The notes under the pieces are model-generated. The model was not told where the DNA came from and made no database searches. It worked only from the letters and a program-made list of their open reading frames with translations. Positions 62,310 through 64,000 of a DNA stretch of 64,000 bases are shown piece after piece. Both the position numbers and the translations under genes were made by a program. Every line of letters starts with the position of its first letter. Position 1 is the first letter of the stretch. Source of the stretch: PMG-095 sp037200885 (GTDB taxonomy: Bacteria; Myxococcota_A; Polyangia; Polyangiales; Polyangiaceae); NCBI GenBank assembly GCA_037200885.1, contig JBBCIN010000001.1:1984001-2048000 (forward strand), given 5' to 3'.

Positions 62310-62476
62310 GACAGTTCCCACTGGGCCATGGCGAGCGCCGCTTCTTGGCTGAGCTCGCGACCGGTCGCCGCCCGAAACACCGTGACCAGCTCCGGCGGAG
62401 GCGCGGCGGCGCTGATCTCGTTCGCGCGAAAGATGTCTGTCAGCTCGGCCAGGTCGTCTTTTGAGTGTGCTTTCAT
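62306..62476 (-). CDS. Small hypothetical protein of element operon
   Basis: 56 residues (MKAHSKDDLAELTDIFRANE at the N-terminus), acidic at the start and helical at the end. A GGAGAG ribosome-binding site nine bases before ATG 62476 decides the start over a longer frame. It overlaps the next gene by four bases. Confidence 0.55.
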   Translation of the reverse strand: MKAHSKDDLAELTDIFRANEISAAAPPPELVTVFRAATGRELSQEAALAMAQWELS

Positions 62477-62556
62477 CTTCTTGGTCTCTCCACGCGTCCG
62501 AGCCCGGCGCCCCGCTGTGATCGGGACGCCGGGCGTGATCACCGGTGTTGCAAGAC

Positions 62557-63015
62557 TCAGATGTCGCTGAGGTCGGGCAGCTCAACCAGGTCGGGGTTCG
62601 GCACCTTCGCTCGCGTCCAGTCAGCGTGGCGCGCGTCCGGCTTCTCTGCCTCTACCTTGGGCATCACCCTTGCCGGAGCTGCGCCGAGCGCGGCACGCGC
62701 CGCCACGATGACGAGGTCGACGGCCTCGACAAAGTCGGCACACGCACCCTGCGCCACAGCAACGTGACGCAGCCGCTCGAGCCCCTTGCGGCCGTCGGCA
62801 CCCTGCAGGCAGCCGAGGATGCGAGCTCGCGCGAAGTCGATCCGAAATGGGCCGTCCTCGCCGCCCTCCGTCTCTTCGCGGAAGCGGTCGGTGAGCAACT
62901 GCGCAACCGCGAGCTTAAGGTTGCGCGACGACTCCGGGTCACGCGGGTCGGGCACCATGCCGATGGCATCGACCATTGGCTTGAACGTCGAGGGGAAGCC
63001 CATGTACGACATCAC
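62557..63015 (-). CDS. Hypothetical protein of element operon
   Basis: 152 residues, starting MMSYMGFPSTFKPMVDAIGM. Mostly helical, with VAVAQGACADFVEAVDLVIVAA in the middle in consecutive segments. No family recognised. Its ATG overlaps the stop of the first operon gene by four bases. Confidence 0.6.
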   Translation of the reverse strand: MMSYMGFPSTFKPMVDAIGMVPDPRDPESSRNLKLAVAQLLTDRFREETEGGEDGPFRIDFARARILGCLQGADGRKGLERLRHVAVAQGACADFVEAVDLVIVAARAALGAAPARVMPKVEAEKPDARHADWTRAKVPNPDLVELPDLSDI

Positions 63016-63824
63016 GCGTCCTCCAGAAGGTCGGATAACGATGCAGGACGGAGGGGAGCCGACTCCGGCTCTTCATCATCGTCGCCCTCTGGCTCTTCAT
63101 CCTCCGTCGCGACAGGCTCGGTGACGTCGCTGGGAACAGCAGGCGTGGCCGGGTCGGACTCTGCGATTTGGTCGGAGGGGTCCTGTTCGACGTCAGCAGC
63201 CGAACGCTTGGCTAGCTCGGACTCCCACGCGCCCCAGAGCGCGGCGAAGGTGGCGTCGTGGTCGCCGGGCTCGTGGCGCCCGAGCCAGAGCGCCGGGCCG
63301 CGCGCTGGCAGCTCCAGATCCTTGATGTCCTTGGCGTCGGCCAACTTCTTGAGGAGCTGGTTCATGCCCTCGACGTATGAGCAGCCAAGCCCGTGCGTGC
63401 GCTCCACGAACTTCTCGTGGATTGCGCTGCACACCGCCTTCTCTATGGCGGGCGAAAGCTCGTGACCAACGCTAGTGGCGGAATGGCGCAGCAGCTTGAC
63501 GATGCCGCCAACGCCGCCGTCGTTGCCGAAGTCGATCTTGATCAGCTTGCCGAGGTCGACGGCGATGCCGTGCACCGTGCGCTCGTCGTAGCGGGCGAGC
63601 GCAAGGTCGTCCGGGTCGCGATAGACGGCGGCCGTGCCCTTGTGGCCGCTCTTCGAGCGCGGGATGGCTTCGAGCTGCGCCTGCAGTGCCTGCACCGTGG
63701 GCCAATCGCCGGCCTTGATGGCGACGGTCTTCTGCTCCTCCAACGACTTGCGCAGCGCTTGGCGCTGCTCGCGCACGGCGTTTGAGGAGTGGGAGTTCGG
63801 GTTTCTCTTCTTCTTGATCGGCAT
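63012..63824 (-). CDS. Hypothetical protein, first gene of element operon
   Basis: 270 residues. A very basic N-terminus (MPIKKKRNPNSHSS) leads to a predicted coiled coil (REQRQALRKSLEEQKTVAI), a central globular part with HGIAVDLGKLIKIDFGNDGG in consecutive segments, and an acidic C-terminal tail (ATEDEEPEGDDDEEPE). It is the first of five overlapping or closely spaced minus-strand genes. An inverted repeat lies 14-41 bases in front of it. I do not recognise a family. Confidence 0.62.
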   Translation of the reverse strand: MPIKKKRNPNSHSSNAVREQRQALRKSLEEQKTVAIKAGDWPTVQALQAQLEAIPRSKSGHKGTAAVYRDPDDLALARYDERTVHGIAVDLGKLIKIDFGNDGGVGGIVKLLRHSATSVGHELSPAIEKAVCSAIHEKFVERTHGLGCSYVEGMNQLLKKLADAKDIKDLELPARGPALWLGRHEPGDHDATFAALWGAWESELAKRSAADVEQDPSDQIAESDPATPAVPSDVTEPVATEDEEPEGDDDEEPESAPLRPASLSDLLEDA

Positions 63825-63837
63825 CTGTCGGTTCCTC

Positions 63838-63865
63838 TTCGACCCGGTGATTCGGTGGGGTCGAA
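63838..63865. promoter_or_regulatory. Inverted repeat upstream of the element operon
   Basis: TTCGACCC (63838-63845) and GGGTCGAA (63858-63865) are perfect inverted arms with a 12-base spacer, 14-41 bases before the first gene of the minus operon. A candidate operator. Confidence 0.5.
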
Positions 63866-64000
63866 TGGAACAAACAGCGCAGGCAACAGCGGTGGAGCCG
63901 CACCCGACGGACTCAGTGACTTTCCCGCTGAATGGCTCGCTCCTGCCAGGCGACGCGGGATTTAGACTAGCCGGCCGATACGGAGCCCCTCGCAGGGTCT

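Noticed and set aside
55533..64000. Direct repeat of the tRNA-Lys 3' end as right attachment site
   Set aside because: No second copy of the 3' sequence was found by eye; the boundary is probably outside the window.
1..64000. CRISPR array
   Set aside because: No regularly spaced direct repeats with variable spacers; the only tandem repeat is coding (41281-41412).

Overview
The window is high-GC bacterial chromosome. Its gene families point to the Myxococcota, probably a polyangial myxobacterium: an FHA-sigma54 activator next to a Ser/Thr kinase and a PEGA/TPR protein, lipoproteins with Gly-rich linkers and Cys-rich repeats, split and scattered polysaccharide genes, and many GTG/TTG starts. 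This assignment is inferred from gene content; there is no rRNA or marker gene to fix it.

Layout. 1-7.1 kb: the start of proB, two tandem DUF4139 envelope proteins, a GNAT-nitrilase fusion and a motAB stator pair. 7.1-11.7 kb: a three-gene minus operon (UDP-sugar pyrophosphorylase, SppA-like protease with a barrel-like N-terminus, degenerate ABC ATPase). 11.9-35.3 kb: a large envelope-glycan region. dTDP-rhamnose genes sit at both ends (rfbA-rfbB at 12-14 kb, rfbC-rfbD at 31.6-33 kb). Between and beside them are a flippase-like protein, a GT2-methyltransferase fusion, a GtrB-like polyprenyl-phosphate glycosyltransferase, a SAM methyltransferase and seven polytopic membrane proteins, mostly GT-C-like. 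Three paralogous single-pass proteins with a C-terminal discoidin domain are interleaved with them. A reasonable reading is that rhamnose and other sugars are activated in the cytoplasm, put on polyprenyl phosphate, flipped and transferred at the periplasmic face, with the discoidin proteins as accessory factors.

35.7-55.4 kb: a signalling trio (FHA-sigma54 activator, kinase, PEGA-TPR protein) with overlapping or closely spaced genes; an FG-GAP repeat surface protein; two small secreted paralogues that share an upstream element; an orphan winged-helix regulator; a transglutaminase-like protein; a ferritin-like Cys-rich lipoprotein; a chemotaxis receptor without a periplasmic sensor; an NtrY-like histidine kinase; a CWC zinc-ribbon-like protein; an APH-fold kinase; a GH5 cellulase lipoprotein; and a NUDIX hydrolase.

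55.5-64 kb: tRNA-Lys(CTT) followed by what looks like an integrated element: a broken Cys-rich lipoprotein gene, a RuvC-fold-like protein overlapping a Ser/Thr kinase, a divergent pair of small genes around an AT-rich promoter, a tyrosine recombinase, and a five-gene minus operon of unrecognised proteins with an inverted repeat in front. The right end of the element is outside the window.
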